A DNA stretch of 64,000 nucleotides, taken from NCBI RefSeq assembly GCF_004362865.1, contig NZ_SNYI01000002.1, forward strand, positions 186,001 through 250,000, in the 5' to 3' direction. The stretch is from Zeaxanthinibacter enoshimensis (GTDB lineage Bacteria; Bacteroidota; Bacteroidia; Flavobacteriales; Flavobacteriaceae). Below the pieces are notes generated by a model, which did no database searches, had not been told where the DNA came from, and saw only the letters and a list, made by a program, of their open reading frames with translations. The translations under genes and the position numbers were made by a program. Shown piece by piece: positions 45,116 through 54,393 of this stretch (position 1 is its first letter; each line of letters opens with the position of its first letter).

Positions 45116-45703
45116 ATGAAGGATTTCATCAAGTTCCTGGGAAGCAGGACATTTCTTATCAACCTCGGGCTTGCCGCAGTCAGCGTAGTGCTGCTCACTA
45201 TTCTGGCAATGCAGTGGCTGCGTTCTTCAACCAACCACGGGGAGTACGTGGAAGTCCCGGACCTGTCCAGGCTTTCAGTTACCGAAATGCGTAAAAAAAT
45301 TGAAGAAGCCGGGCTGCGGTATGAAGTAATGGATTCGGCTAATTTTAACCCGGACTATCCCAGGTTCTCTATCATAGAACAAACTCCAAAAGGAGGTAAC
45401 AAGGTTAAAGAGAACAGGAAGATCTACGTTACGGTAAATCCCTCCGGTTATAAAAAAGTAAGTGTTCCCAATATTATCCAGGTTACGCAACGCAACGCAG
45501 AATCCATGCTCCGGGCAGTGGGGCTGGAAGTGGAGCGTGTTACCTATATAGATCAACTGGGGAAGAATATGGTATACTATATCAAACATAAAGGCAAACA
45601 AGTAAAACCGGGAGATAAACTTCCCAAAAAGTCAGAGATCGAACTGGTCTGCGGTAACGGAACAATTCCGGGCAGCGCACGGGTACAATCAGATTCTGAG
45701 TAA
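45116..45703 (+). CDS. PASTA domain membrane protein
   Basis: The 195-residue protein has one N-terminal membrane segment (FLINLGLAAVSVVLLTILAMQWL) and two extracytoplasmic PASTA repeats (VPDLSRLSVTEMRKKIEEAGL and VPNIIQVTQRNAESMLRAVGLEV). PASTA domains bind peptidoglycan-like ligands in kinases and PBPs; this protein has no catalytic domain. It lies opposite ddl and 4 nt before an rluA-family gene. A link to cell-wall status is plausible but inferred. Confidence 0.9.
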   Translation: MKDFIKFLGSRTFLINLGLAAVSVVLLTILAMQWLRSSTNHGEYVEVPDLSRLSVTEMRKKIEEAGLRYEVMDSANFNPDYPRFSIIEQTPKGGNKVKENRKIYVTVNPSGYKKVSVPNIIQVTQRNAESMLRAVGLEVERVTYIDQLGKNMVYYIKHKGKQVKPGDKLPKKSEIELVCGNGTIPGSARVQSDSE

Positions 45704-45707
45704 TAGG

Positions 45708-46739
45708 ATGGATACAGCAGAGGAGAATATAGAATTAGGAGACGGAGAGTTATTTGAACATTACAGGTTTAAGGCATCAAAAGGACAGGACCCCTTACGG
45801 GTGGATAAGTTCCTTATGAATTTCATAGAAAACGCTACCCGGAATAAAATTCAGCAAGCAGCCAAATCTGGCCATATCTGGGTGAACGACACAATTGTCA
45901 AACAGAATTACAAAGTCAAGGCAGGGGACGAAGTTAAGGTGCTTTTTGAGCATCCGCCCCATGAATTCCTGCTGACCCCGGAAGACATCCCGCTGGATGT
46001 TGTATACGAGGACGATGTTTTGCTGGTTGTGAATAAACCAGCCGGGATGGTGGTACATCCCGGTCATGGAAATTATTCCGGGACACTGATCAATGCGCTG
46101 TTGCATCATATAGACCAGCTGCCGATGAACAGTAACGAACGCCCGGGGCTGGTGCACCGAATTGACAAAGATACCTCTGGCTTACTGGTTGTAGCTAAGA
46201 CCGAGGCCGCGATGACCTACCTGGCTCAACAATTCTTTGATAAGAGCAGTGAACGCGAATACATCGCCCTGGTTTGGGGGAATGTAGAGCAGGATGAGGG
46301 GACCATTGAAGGTCATATCGGCAGGAACCCCAAGAACCGATTGCAGATGCAAGTGTTCCCAGAGGGGGAACAGGGGAAAGAGGCAGTCACCCACTACAAA
46401 GTTCTGGAAAGACTCGGTTACGTCACCCTGATCTCCTGCAAACTGGAGACCGGGCGAACTCACCAGATTCGCGTGCATCTTAAACATATCGGTCATACCC
46501 TGTTCAACGACGAGCGCTATGGCGGAGACCGGATACTAAAGGGTACTACCTTTACCAAGTACCGGCAGTTTGTGGATAATGCTTTCAAGATCCTGCCCCG
46601 GCAGGCACTTCACGCCAAAACCCTCGGATTTAAACACCCGGTCAGTGGGGAGCACAAGCGGTTTGATTCGGAGATCCCTGAAGACATGCAGGCTTGTATT
46701 GATAAATGGCGGGAATACGCTAAGCATACCAGCAAATAA
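45708..46739 (+). CDS. rluD: RluA-family 23S rRNA pseudouridine synthase
   Basis: The 343-residue protein has an N-terminal S4 RNA-binding domain (RVDKFLMNFIENATRNKIQ) and the RluA catalytic motif GLVHRIDKDTSGLLVVAKT, with the invariant catalytic Asp. GRTHQIRVHLKHIGH completes the family pattern. It isomerises uridines in structured RNA. RluD is the likely assignment by domain order, but RluA/C/D specificity cannot be proved from sequence alone. It forms an operon with the PASTA gene. Confidence 0.9.
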   Translation: MDTAEENIELGDGELFEHYRFKASKGQDPLRVDKFLMNFIENATRNKIQQAAKSGHIWVNDTIVKQNYKVKAGDEVKVLFEHPPHEFLLTPEDIPLDVVYEDDVLLVVNKPAGMVVHPGHGNYSGTLINALLHHIDQLPMNSNERPGLVHRIDKDTSGLLVVAKTEAAMTYLAQQFFDKSSEREYIALVWGNVEQDEGTIEGHIGRNPKNRLQMQVFPEGEQGKEAVTHYKVLERLGYVTLISCKLETGRTHQIRVHLKHIGHTLFNDERYGGDRILKGTTFTKYRQFVDNAFKILPRQALHAKTLGFKHPVSGEHKRFDSEIPEDMQACIDKWREYAKHTSK

Positions 46740-46826
46740 TCATTGCTGATAGTGGCATTGATTTTCTCTAGTAAAACTCCGGCTTAAAGCTGATATACTT
46801 TATTAATTTTAGGCAAAATTGAGATT

Positions 46827-47588
46827 ATGAAAATTGTTATTTCCCCAGCAAAATCTTTGGATTACGAAAGGGAATTACCCATAAAGACCCATACACAACC
46901 CCGGTTCCTGCAGGAGGCTGAAAAGCTGAACAAGGTTTTGGCAAAGAAAAGCCCCAGATCCCTTGCGAAGCTAATGGACATTTCCGCAGACCTTGCTGAC
47001 CTGAACTGGCAGCGTAACCAGGATTTCCAGCTGCCATTCAACTCCAGGAACGCCAGGCCGGCCGTATTTGCTTTTGACGGGGACGTTTACCAGGGACTGG
47101 ATGCGTACACCTTTGAGGAAGAAAAATTTGAACGGTTGCAGGACTCACTCCGCATCCTCTCAGGTCTCTACGGAATTCTGAAGCCGTTGGACCTGATGCA
47201 GCCATACCGGCTGGAGATGGGTACTTCCCTGAAGATTGGTAGGAAAAAGAATCTCTACGAGTTCTGGAAAGAGAATATTACCAAGGCTCTTAATGAAGAA
47301 CTGGCGGAAGGCGAACTTTTTGTCAACCTTGCGAGTAATGAATATTTCAATGCGGTGGATACCAAGAAACTAAAGACCCCTGTTATCACCCCGGTCTTCA
47401 AGGACTGGAAGAATGATAACCTGAAGGTGATCAGTTTCTTTGCGAAGAAGGCCAGGGGGGCCATGGTCCGTTATATAATTGACAAGGATGTCAAAACGCT
47501 GGATGACCTGAAAGGATTTGATTACCTGGATTACTGTTACAGCAAGGAACATACGCTTAAAGAAAACAACCCGGTCTTTGTTCGGTAG
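46827..47588 (+). CDS. yaaA: Peroxide stress protein YaaA
   Basis: The 253-residue protein is a full-length member of the YaaA (UPF0246/DUF328) family: [47 protein letters not shown] and [15 protein letters not shown]. In E. coli YaaA limits Fenton damage by lowering free iron and has DNA-binding and glycosylase-like features. No operon partner is evident. Confidence 0.95.
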   Translation: MKIVISPAKSLDYERELPIKTHTQPRFLQEAEKLNKVLAKKSPRSLAKLMDISADLADLNWQRNQDFQLPFNSRNARPAVFAFDGDVYQGLDAYTFEEEKFERLQDSLRILSGLYGILKPLDLMQPYRLEMGTSLKIGRKKNLYEFWKENITKALNEELAEGELFVNLASNEYFNAVDTKKLKTPVITPVFKDWKNDNLKVISFFAKKARGAMVRYIIDKDVKTLDDLKGFDYLDYCYSKEHTLKENNPVFVR

Positions 47589-47640
47589 AATAAAATCAGA
47601 GCCCCGGCGTTATTAAGTATAAGTTCAAAATCCTCTGCTG

Positions 47641-48006
47641 ATGAAACGCTTCTCTATATTCCTGTTTTGTATTACCCTGGGATTACTGTCCTGTACGGAT
47701 CGCGATGATGAATTGCAGCAGGTGCAGATCCGGGTCAGGAATATGAATAGTTTTACTTACGATACTGTGATCGTGGGAGACCAGGAATCCGTTCACGAAT
47801 TAGTAGAGCCCGGGGCATACTCGGACTACCTGCCTTACGACACTGCCTACCGCTATGCCTATATTGAGATTGTGGCAGGAGATTCTACCTTTATTGCACA
47901 ACCCATAGATTTTGTGGGCGAAGACCCGCTACCGGCAGGTTTTTATACCTATGAGCTCACCGCAGAAGAAGATTTCTCAGTCGATCTGAATTTTGTTCTC
48001 GACTAG
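47641..48006 (+). CDS. Small lipoprotein of unknown function
   Basis: The 121-residue protein starts with a lipoprotein signal peptide and lipobox (FLFCITLGLLSC). The mature part is acidic and beta-rich, with no domain I recognise (QVQIRVRNMNSFTYDTVIVG, PGAYSDYLPYDTAYRYAYIE). It is likely an outer-membrane or periplasmic lipoprotein. Its stop overlaps the stop of the convergent bTHX gene by 4 nt. Function unknown. Confidence 0.78.
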   Translation: MKRFSIFLFCITLGLLSCTDRDDELQQVQIRVRNMNSFTYDTVIVGDQESVHELVEPGAYSDYLPYDTAYRYAYIEIVAGDSTFIAQPIDFVGEDPLPAGFYTYELTAEEDFSVDLNFVLD

Positions 48007-48131
48007 GCCTTATTCTTAATACTGATCTTTTCCTCTACTGAAGGCTTGCGTTTAATTTTACGTGCTCTCCTGGCACCAAAGGACTTGTTAGCTATCTTAC
48101 CTCGCTTTGTTTTTTTATCACCTTTTCCCAT
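48003..48131 (-). CDS. 30S ribosomal protein THX
   Basis: A 42-codon gene encodes a very basic peptide that opens MGKGDKKTKRGKI and continues KSFGARRARKIKRK. This is the bTHX family: a short peptide that fits in the head of the 30S subunit in Thermus and is encoded in most Bacteroidota. The first 13 residues match the family; the tail after residue 30 (SVEEKISIKNKA) is longer than in Thermus. A promoter-like TTG-N20-TATATTTA precedes it. Confidence 0.88.
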   Translation of the reverse strand: MGKGDKKTKRGKIANKSFGARRARKIKRKPSVEEKISIKNKA

Positions 48132-48153
48132 AGCTCGTGTGTTTTATAATCCC

Positions 48154-48184
48154 TAAATATACCCAAGATCCGGGTGTAAATCAA
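48154..48184 (-). promoter_or_regulatory. Promoter of bTHX gene
   Basis: On the minus strand TTG (48182-48184), 20 nt, then TATATTTA (48154-48161), one base off TAnnTTTG. The ATG is 22 nt downstream. Confidence 0.5.
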
Positions 48185-48330
48185 GTCCGGGAAGCCCGGA
48201 AGGAACAGATTCTGAAAAGAGTTTGCGTATTCTGAAAGAAAACATTTGAATTGCAGAATTTTATCCATTAAAACTGTCCTTTTCACTGCAAAATTGTAAC
48301 AAAATGGGTCCTTTTTATAAGGATATCACA

Positions 48331-48361
48331 TTGCTTTCTTAGGTCAAAAACCCTAAGTTTG
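48331..48361 (+). promoter_or_regulatory. Promoter of pyruvate carboxylase gene
   Basis: TTG at 48331-48333, a 20-nt spacer and TAAGTTTG at 48354-48361 match the Bacteroidota consensus fully. The GTG start follows after 26 nt. The rest of the 250-bp gap between bTHX and pyc shows no gene. Confidence 0.65.
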
Positions 48362-48387
48362 TTTTCATAATCAGTAAAGCAATTTCA

Positions 48388-51300
48388 GTGGAAATTAAAA
48401 AGGTTTTAGTAGCAAACAGAGGAGAAATAGCAATCCGGATCTTCCGGGCTTGTGTCGAAATAGGAGTGCGAACAGTAGGGATCTACACTTACGAAGACCG
48501 GTATTCGCTCCACCGGTATAAAGCAGACGAATGCTACCAGATCGGGGGAGAAGGAGAGCCACTGAAACCCTACCTGGATATAGATGCCATCATCCAGGTG
48601 GCCAAGGACAACCAGGTGGACGCCATTCACCCGGGTTACGGGTTTTTATCTGAGAATGCCACATTTGCCCGTAAGTGCGAAGAGAACGGCATCATTTTTA
48701 TCGGTCCCAAAGTTTCTGTTCTCAAAGCACTGGGCGATAAGATTACAGCTAAGGAAGTAGCGGTGGCTAATAAGGTCCCCGTGATCGAAAGCAGCAAAGA
48801 AGACCTGGCAGATATAAAGATTGCATTAGCTGAAGCCAAAAGAATAGGATACCCGGTAATGCTGAAAGCGGCGTCTGGTGGTGGAGGCCGTGGAATGCGG
48901 GTCATCCGTACCGAAGACGAACTCAGGAAAGCCTACCCCGAAGCCAGGAGGGAATCCCTCAATGCTTTCGGAGATGATACGGTATTCCTGGAAAAATTCG
49001 TGGAGAACCCTAAGCATATAGAGGTGCAGATCGTGGCTGACAACCACGGGAATATTGTGCATTTATATGAGCGGGATTGTTCCGTTCAGCGAAGGTACCA
49101 GAAGGTTATAGAGTTCGCGCCCTCTGTAGGCCTGGACGAAGAGACTAAACAAAAGCTTTATACCTATGCGATAGACATCTGTAAAGCGGTAAACTATAAT
49201 AATATCGGGACGGTAGAATTCCTGGTGGATGACGACGGAAGTATCTACTTCATCGAGGTCAATCCCAGGATACAAGTAGAACATACCGTTACTGAAATGG
49301 TTACAAATATAGACCTGGTAAAGGCCCAGCTTTTTATTGCAGGGGGCTACCGCCTGTCTGATAAACAGATAAAGATCCCGGACCAGGCCTCGGTCAAGGT
49401 GACCGGGTATGCATTACAGTGCCGTGTCACTACGGAAGATCCCGGGAATGATTTTAAACCGGACTACGGGGTGGTCACCACCTACAGAAGTGCTTCCGGG
49501 TTCGGGATACGCCTGGATGCCGGGAGTATCTACCAGGGGGTGGTTATCTCGCCATTCTTTGATTCCATGCTGGTAAAAGTATCAGCGATCAGCCGGACCC
49601 TGGACGGGTCTTGCAGGAAGATGCGAAGGGCTCTGGCCGAGTTCAGGATACGGGGGGTCAAGACCAATATGGCTTTCCTGGATAATATCCTGAAACACCC
49701 TTCTTTCAGGGAAGGGAAGGTGACGGTCAACTTTATTAAAAATGAGCCTAAACTGTTCGAGTTCACTGAGCCCCGCAACAGGGCAAATAAACTGCTGGAA
49801 TTCCTGGGCGAAAACATTGTTAACGGGAACCCGGATGTAAAGAATGTTGATCCTAACCGGGTATTTTCTAAACCCCATGTGCCTTCTTATCCCTCAAGGG
49901 AACCCTATCCCAAAGGGACAAAAGACTTACTGACCGAATTAGGACCTGAAGGATTGTCCAACTGGCTGAAATCTGAGACCAAGGTACATTTCACGGATAC
50001 GACCATGCGGGATGCGCACCAGAGCCTGTTGGCCACAAGGATGCGTACCGCGGATATGCTGAAAGTTGCTGAAGGTTATGCCAAGAACCATCCTGAAATT
50101 TTCAGCCTTGAAGTCTGGGGAGGCGCAACATTTGATGTTTGCCTAAGATTTTTACAGGAAAACCCATGGGAACGACTGGAACTGCTCCGGGAAGCCATGC
50201 CCAATATCCTGCTGCAGATGCTTATCAGGGGTTCTAACGGGGTTGGATATACTGCCTACCCGGATAACGTTATCGCTAAGTTCGTCGAACAATCCTGGGA
50301 AAGCGGGATAGACCTTTTCCGGATATTTGATTCCCTCAACTGGATGAAATCCCTTGCACCCTGCATTGATCACGTCAGGAAACGGACCAATGGTATTGCT
50401 GAAGGCTCCATCTGTTATACTGGGGATATACTGGATCCCTCCAAAACAAAATACGACCTGAAATATTACCTGCAGCTGGCCAAGGACCTGGAGAATGCCG
50501 GGGCACATATCCTGGCGATAAAAGACATGGCGGGTTTATTAAAGCCTTATGCGGCATACGAACTGATATCGGCCTTGAAATCCGAGATCAATATCCCGAT
50601 CCACCTGCATACCCACGATACATCTTCGATACAACCGGCCACTTACTTGAAAGCGGTTGAAGCGGGTGTGGATGTGGTTGATGTGGCCCTGGGTGGGTTA
50701 TCCGGCTTAACGTCCCAGCCAAACTTTAATTCGGTCGTGGAAATGCTGCGTTACCATGAAAGAGAGAATATCCTGGATCATAATAAATTAGCGGAGTATT
50801 CCAATTACTGGGAAACGGTAAGGAATTATTATTACCCCTTTGAATCCGGCTTAAGATCAGGTTCGGGAGATGTTTATAAACACGAGATCCCCGGCGGACA
50901 GTATTCTAACCTGAAAGGCCAAGCCATAGCCCTTGGTCTTGAAAATAAGTTCCCGGAGATCACCAAGATGTACGCAGAGGTAAATGAAATGTTCGGCGAT
51001 ATCATTAAAGTGACCCCGAGTTCTAAAGTAGTGGGGGATATGGCCCAGTTCATGATCAGTAACGGGTATACCGTAGAAGACATCATGGAGCGGGGAGAGA
51101 ATTTCTCCTATCCCAGTTCCGTGGTCAGTTTCTTCAGGGGTGATCTTGGGCAACCGGTCGGAGGCTTCCCTGAAAAGCTCCAGAAAATCATCCTAAAAGG
51201 GGAAAAACCTTACACGGACAGGCCAAACGCCCACCTGGAACCTGTAGATTTTGATAAGGAATTTGAAGCCTTCAAGAATAAATTCAGTTCAGGAATGGGT

Positions 51301-51840
51301 CGGGAGCTGAGGATGACCGATTTCCTTTCTTACCTGCTCTATCCAAAAGTATTTACCGAGGCCCACGAGAAACATCTGAAATATGGCAATGTCATGAATA
51401 TCCCGACCAAGAATTTCTTCTATGGGATGGACGTTGGCGAAGAGATCATGGTAGAACTGGACAGGGGAAAGAACATCCTGATCTCCCTGATGTTGAAAGG
51501 AGAACCTGATGAAGACGGGAATGTCAATATCTTCTTTAAAGTGAACGGGCAACTCCGGAATGTCTTTATCAAGGACAAATCGGTTAAAGTGGAGCGGCAG
51601 CGAAATATTAAAGCAGACAGCAGTGACCCAAAACAGATCGGGGCTCCCCTGCAGGGAATGCTTTCCAGTGTCCTGGTCAAGAAGGGCCAGGAAGTACAGA
51701 AAAACCAGCCGCTATTCGTTATAGAAGCTATGAAAATGGAAACCACGGTTACCGCGAACGAGGAGGGAGTCGTAGACCGGGTGGAACTGGGGAATGGAAC
51801 CCTGGTGCATTCAGATGATCTTGTCCTGGTTTTAAAGTAA
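48388..51840 (+). CDS. pyc: Pyruvate carboxylase
   Basis: The 1,150-residue enzyme carboxylates pyruvate to oxaloacetate. The domains in order are: biotin carboxylase (KKVLVANRGEIAIRIFRAC, PVMLKAASGGGGRGMRV, EVNPRIQVEHTVTE), carboxyltransferase (FTDTTMRDAHQSLLATRMRT, EVWGGATFDVCLRFL, HLHTHDTSS), the allosteric/PC_OADA linker, and the biotinyl domain with Lys1116 in VIEAMKMETT. The start is GTG 48388, which aligns with the family N-terminus. It is the likely substrate of BirA encoded at 36918. The enzyme refills the TCA cycle. Confidence 0.97.
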   Translation: MEIKKVLVANRGEIAIRIFRACVEIGVRTVGIYTYEDRYSLHRYKADECYQIGGEGEPLKPYLDIDAIIQVAKDNQVDAIHPGYGFLSENATFARKCEENGIIFIGPKVSVLKALGDKITAKEVAVANKVPVIESSKEDLADIKIALAEAKRIGYPVMLKAASGGGGRGMRVIRTEDELRKAYPEARRESLNAFGDDTVFLEKFVENPKHIEVQIVADNHGNIVHLYERDCSVQRRYQKVIEFAPSVGLDEETKQKLYTYAIDICKAVNYNNIGTVEFLVDDDGSIYFIEVNPRIQVEHTVTEMVTNIDLVKAQLFIAGGYRLSDKQIKIPDQASVKVTGYALQCRVTTEDPGNDFKPDYGVVTTYRSASGFGIRLDAGSIYQGVVISPFFDSMLVKVSAISRTLDGSCRKMRRALAEFRIRGVKTNMAFLDNILKHPSFREGKVTVNFIKNEPKLFEFTEPRNRANKLLEFLGENIVNGNPDVKNVDPNRVFSKPHVPSYPSREPYPKGTKDLLTELGPEGLSNWLKSETKVHFTDTTMRDAHQSLLATRMRTADMLKVAEGYAKNHPEIFSLEVWGGATFDVCLRFLQENPWERLELLREAMPNILLQMLIRGSNGVGYTAYPDNVIAKFVEQSWESGIDLFRIFDSLNWMKSLAPCIDHVRKRTNGIAEGSICYTGDILDPSKTKYDLKYYLQLAKDLENAGAHILAIKDMAGLLKPYAAYELISALKSEINIPIHLHTHDTSSIQPATYLKAVEAGVDVVDVALGGLSGLTSQPNFNSVVEMLRYHERENILDHNKLAEYSNYWETVRNYYYPFESGLRSGSGDVYKHEIPGGQYSNLKGQAIALGLENKFPEITKMYAEVNEMFGDIIKVTPSSKVVGDMAQFMISNGYTVEDIMERGENFSYPSSVVSFFRGDLGQPVGGFPEKLQKIILKGEKPYTDRPNAHLEPVDFDKEFEAFKNKFSSGMGRELRMTDFLSYLLYPKVFTEAHEKHLKYGNVMNIPTKNFFYGMDVGEEIMVELDRGKNILISLMLKGEPDEDGNVNIFFKVNGQLRNVFIKDKSVKVERQRNIKADSSDPKQIGAPLQGMLSSVLVKKGQEVQKNQPLFVIEAMKMETTVTANEEGVVDRVELGNGTLVHSDDLVLVLK

Positions 51841-51844
51841 TTCT

Positions 51845-52558
51845 ATTAAGCGGCCTTTTATACATACACACCCCTATGACCCCTTCCTGTTTGAAGAGGC
51901 CACCCGTTGGATCGTAGGTACCCTCCCGCCTCCCAGGTTCACGACGGGTGAATTAAAACCCGGGGACGTCAATTTCTGCTATGGCAGCAGGGATGGCCAG
52001 CTCTGGAACATCCTTGACCGGATCTTTGATCTTGGCCTGCATTACGAGGATACAGAAGATGCTGTCCTGCAACGGAAAGAATTCCTGAAACGTGAACAGA
52101 TCGGGATCTATGATATCGTCCAAAGTGCGGAACGGGATAAAATAGATGCCACAGACCTCGGGATGAGCGGGGTAAAGTTACGCGACCTGGTGGCTGGCCT
52201 GTATAAATACCCCAGGGTTGACACCTTGCTATTCACGGGCGGAAACAGTAAGAACGGCCCGGAGTATTTTTTCAGGAGACTGGCAAGGGCATATAAGCTC
52301 AGACTTATAAGCGTTCATTCGTCCGTTCCCCGCATTCACGAATTCACCCTGCCCGGGGATATTGTCCCGGGAGCTGGTGGCCGAATGATCCGAACCGTTT
52401 CTCTTACCGCCCCCAGCGGGAGCGCAAACCGTGCAGTGGGAAGTATGGAAGAGTATAAGTATTTGAAAGCCCGCAACCCCGGTTACACCACCCTGGATTT
52501 CAGGGTGCGGCAATACGAGCCCTTCTTTAAGGATCCATCTTATATCCACGGATTCTAA
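51845..52558 (+). CDS. Uracil-DNA glycosylase family protein with non-standard start
   Basis: The frame is open from 51836 to 52558. Its N-terminal part reads KRPFIHTHPYDPFLF, then VGTLPPPRFTTGEL and NFCYGSRDGQLWNILDRIF, the start of a uracil-DNA-glycosylase-superfamily protein. Later segments (LLFTGGNSKNGPEYFF, ISVHSSVPR) fit the same family. No ATG, GTG or TTG lies before these conserved residues. ATT at 51845, 4 nt after the pyc stop, is the best candidate (237 aa). The first ATG (52163) would remove the catalytic N-terminal half. The likely role is excision of deaminated bases. Other readings are an assembly error or a coupled start. It is co-transcribed with pyc. Confidence 0.75.
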   Translation: MKRPFIHTHPYDPFLFEEATRWIVGTLPPPRFTTGELKPGDVNFCYGSRDGQLWNILDRIFDLGLHYEDTEDAVLQRKEFLKREQIGIYDIVQSAERDKIDATDLGMSGVKLRDLVAGLYKYPRVDTLLFTGGNSKNGPEYFFRRLARAYKLRLISVHSSVPRIHEFTLPGDIVPGAGGRMIRTVSLTAPSGSANRAVGSMEEYKYLKARNPGYTTLDFRVRQYEPFFKDPSYIHGF

Positions 52559-52565
52559 AAATAAA

Positions 52566-52595
52566 AGAACCCGGGAAAATAATCTCCCGGGTTCT
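52566..52595. terminator. Strong bidirectional stem-loop
   Basis: AGAACCCGGGA (52566-52576) and TCCCGGGTTCT (52585-52595) pair perfectly over 11 bp with an 8-nt loop, directly after the glycosylase stop and facing the end of the minus-strand small gene. A second inverted repeat, CAATAACG / CGTTATTG, follows at 52603-52629. Confidence 0.75.
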
Positions 52596-52623
52596 TCCTG
52601 ATCAATAACGTCAATAGATAGCG

Positions 52624-52761
52624 TTATTGTTTATTCTGCTGATCCTTAATGGTATCTTTTTCAATGTCAAATTTATTAGTATCTATATTGGTGTTCCCCG
52701 TAGGATTTGTCGGGGTGTTCTGATCTTTAGTTCTTTCGAATTTCTTATCTGTAATTCCCAT
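52624..52761 (-). CDS. Small hydrophilic protein of unknown function
   Basis: A 45-codon frame starts MGITDKKFERTKDQNTP and ends DTIKDQQNKQ. It is rich in Thr, Asn, Asp and Lys, has no cysteine or hydrophobic segment and is probably disordered. It fills the gap between the glycosylase and M20 peptidase genes and has a stem-loop at its end, which supports a real transcript. Coding status is likely but not certain, and no family is known to me. Confidence 0.5.
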   Translation of the reverse strand: MGITDKKFERTKDQNTPTNPTGNTNIDTNKFDIEKDTIKDQQNKQ

Positions 52762-52863
52762 GGTTAATTTCTTTTATTGATTCATCATCAATATAGGAAA
52801 TGAGGACTCAAATCCCCGTTAAGACCCTTATAAACCTATGTTATTGAATGTTAAACCACGTGA

Positions 52864-54366
52864 TTACTTCACCGGGGGCTCACTGCTGAGGAGTGCGTAG
52901 TAAACCTGTAAACCATAATCAATCTTCCCGATCTCCAGGTTTTCATTGGGACTATGCTGGTTGTTGTCAGGGTTGACCATGGGCACGATAAAAGCGGGGA
53001 TGGCCAGTTCGTTCACAAAAGGAGAGATAGGTACCGTTCCCCCCATGATCCGTATCTGCACCACCTGTTCCCCAAATTTTTCACCGAGTATTTTAACCAG
53101 GTGTTCTCCAAAAGGATTCTCCAGCGGAGTCTGGAAAGCATCGGTCACCGGGCGTTCTGTAATGGTTACAATACGGTCGTATTTCTGGCGATCCTCCAGC
53201 GAAGGTACATCGGTCATGACATGGTATCCTTCTTTCCTGATGTATTCTTTGATCAGTTCTTTCAGGCGGGTACCATCTGATTCCGGGACAAGACGTAGAT
53301 CGACCTCGGCAGTAGCTGATTCGGGCACAATGGTCCTGGCTTTATCGCCGACCCACCCGGATGCCAGGCCGCGGATATTTAATGATGGGTATTGAAGGGA
53401 TTCCTGGTAAAAGGAACCGACTTTCTCAGGCTTCCGGATAGCGAGATTCCGGTTGATGGTTTCGCTGTCATCAGGAACACTGCGCAGGACTTCCATCGTC
53501 TTATCATCAATACTGATGCCGTCGTAATACCCTTCGATCAGCACCCGGCCATCTTTATCCTTCATCCCCGCCAGCAACTGCGCCAGCTGCAATCCGGGGT
53601 TTGGTGCGTAATTCCCATAATGGCCGCTGTGCTGAGGTTTAACGGGGCCATAGGTAGTAATACTCATGGTGGTGATCCCCCGGCAACCATATACAACGGT
53701 AGGTAACCCTGAGGGGTGTACCGGGCCATCATTTATGACCAGGACATCAGCTGCGAGTAATTCACGGTACTGTTTCACGGCCTCCGGAAGGGGCTTGCTG
53801 CCTTTCTCCTCCTCGCTGTCCAGGATAACTTTTACATTAAAGGGGATAGGCTGCTTGTTCTTTCGCAGCAGGTCTATGGCATTAAGGAACATGACGATCG
53901 GACCCTTGTCATCAGAGACAGACCTTCCGAACAATCGCCAGTCGTAATTGATATCCGCAGCCAGGGAATCAAAAGGAATCTGTTTCCATTCCTCCCCGGA
54001 TCGCGCTTTTAAGACCACTTCGTATGGACTTTTCTGTTCCCATTTGGAAGGGTCTACAGCCTGCCCGTCAAAATGCATGTAGAACAGCACCGTTGGTTTA
54101 CTGTCTTCCATGGGCAGGGCCGCGAAAAACAGGGATTCCCCCGCCGTTGGGAGTACACTGGTATTAAATCCCCGTTCGTTGAATTTATTGGTAAGCCAGG
54201 TGATATTCCTGTTGATGTCTGCGTGGTCCAAGGCGTCGTTCGGAATCCGGATAAATTCGCGCAACTCGTCTATTGTGTGCCTCACCTGGGATTTAAGCTG
54301 TGACTTTTCTTGGGCCTGTATGGATAGTCCTGTGGCCAGCAGGGCAATTAAGAAAATTTTTTTCAT
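52864..54366 (-). CDS. M20 family metallopeptidase, secreted
   Basis: The 500-residue protein has a signal peptide (MKKIFLIALLATGLSIQAQ) and the M20 di-zinc pattern: FYMHFDGQAV (His ligand and Asp), GRSVSDDKGPIVMFLNA (bridging Asp), DSEEEKGSKPLPEA (catalytic Glu) and a late His in NPDNNQHSPNENLEIG. The dimerisation domain between is present. It hydrolyses peptides or dipeptides outside the cytoplasm. It begins 27 nt after trpA on the same strand with no terminator between, so read-through from the trp operon is possible. Confidence 0.92.
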   Translation of the reverse strand: MKKIFLIALLATGLSIQAQEKSQLKSQVRHTIDELREFIRIPNDALDHADINRNITWLTNKFNERGFNTSVLPTAGESLFFAALPMEDSKPTVLFYMHFDGQAVDPSKWEQKSPYEVVLKARSGEEWKQIPFDSLAADINYDWRLFGRSVSDDKGPIVMFLNAIDLLRKNKQPIPFNVKVILDSEEEKGSKPLPEAVKQYRELLAADVLVINDGPVHPSGLPTVVYGCRGITTMSITTYGPVKPQHSGHYGNYAPNPGLQLAQLLAGMKDKDGRVLIEGYYDGISIDDKTMEVLRSVPDDSETINRNLAIRKPEKVGSFYQESLQYPSLNIRGLASGWVGDKARTIVPESATAEVDLRLVPESDGTRLKELIKEYIRKEGYHVMTDVPSLEDRQKYDRIVTITERPVTDAFQTPLENPFGEHLVKILGEKFGEQVVQIRIMGGTVPISPFVNELAIPAFIVPMVNPDNNQHSPNENLEIGKIDYGLQVYYALLSSEPPVK

Positions 54367-54393
54367 AGGATCTGGGCTGTAAGCTGTGTAAAT

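Noticed and set aside
52163-52558. Independent 131-residue gene
   Set aside because: The same frame continues upstream with conserved glycosylase sequence, so this is only the C-terminal part of a longer protein.
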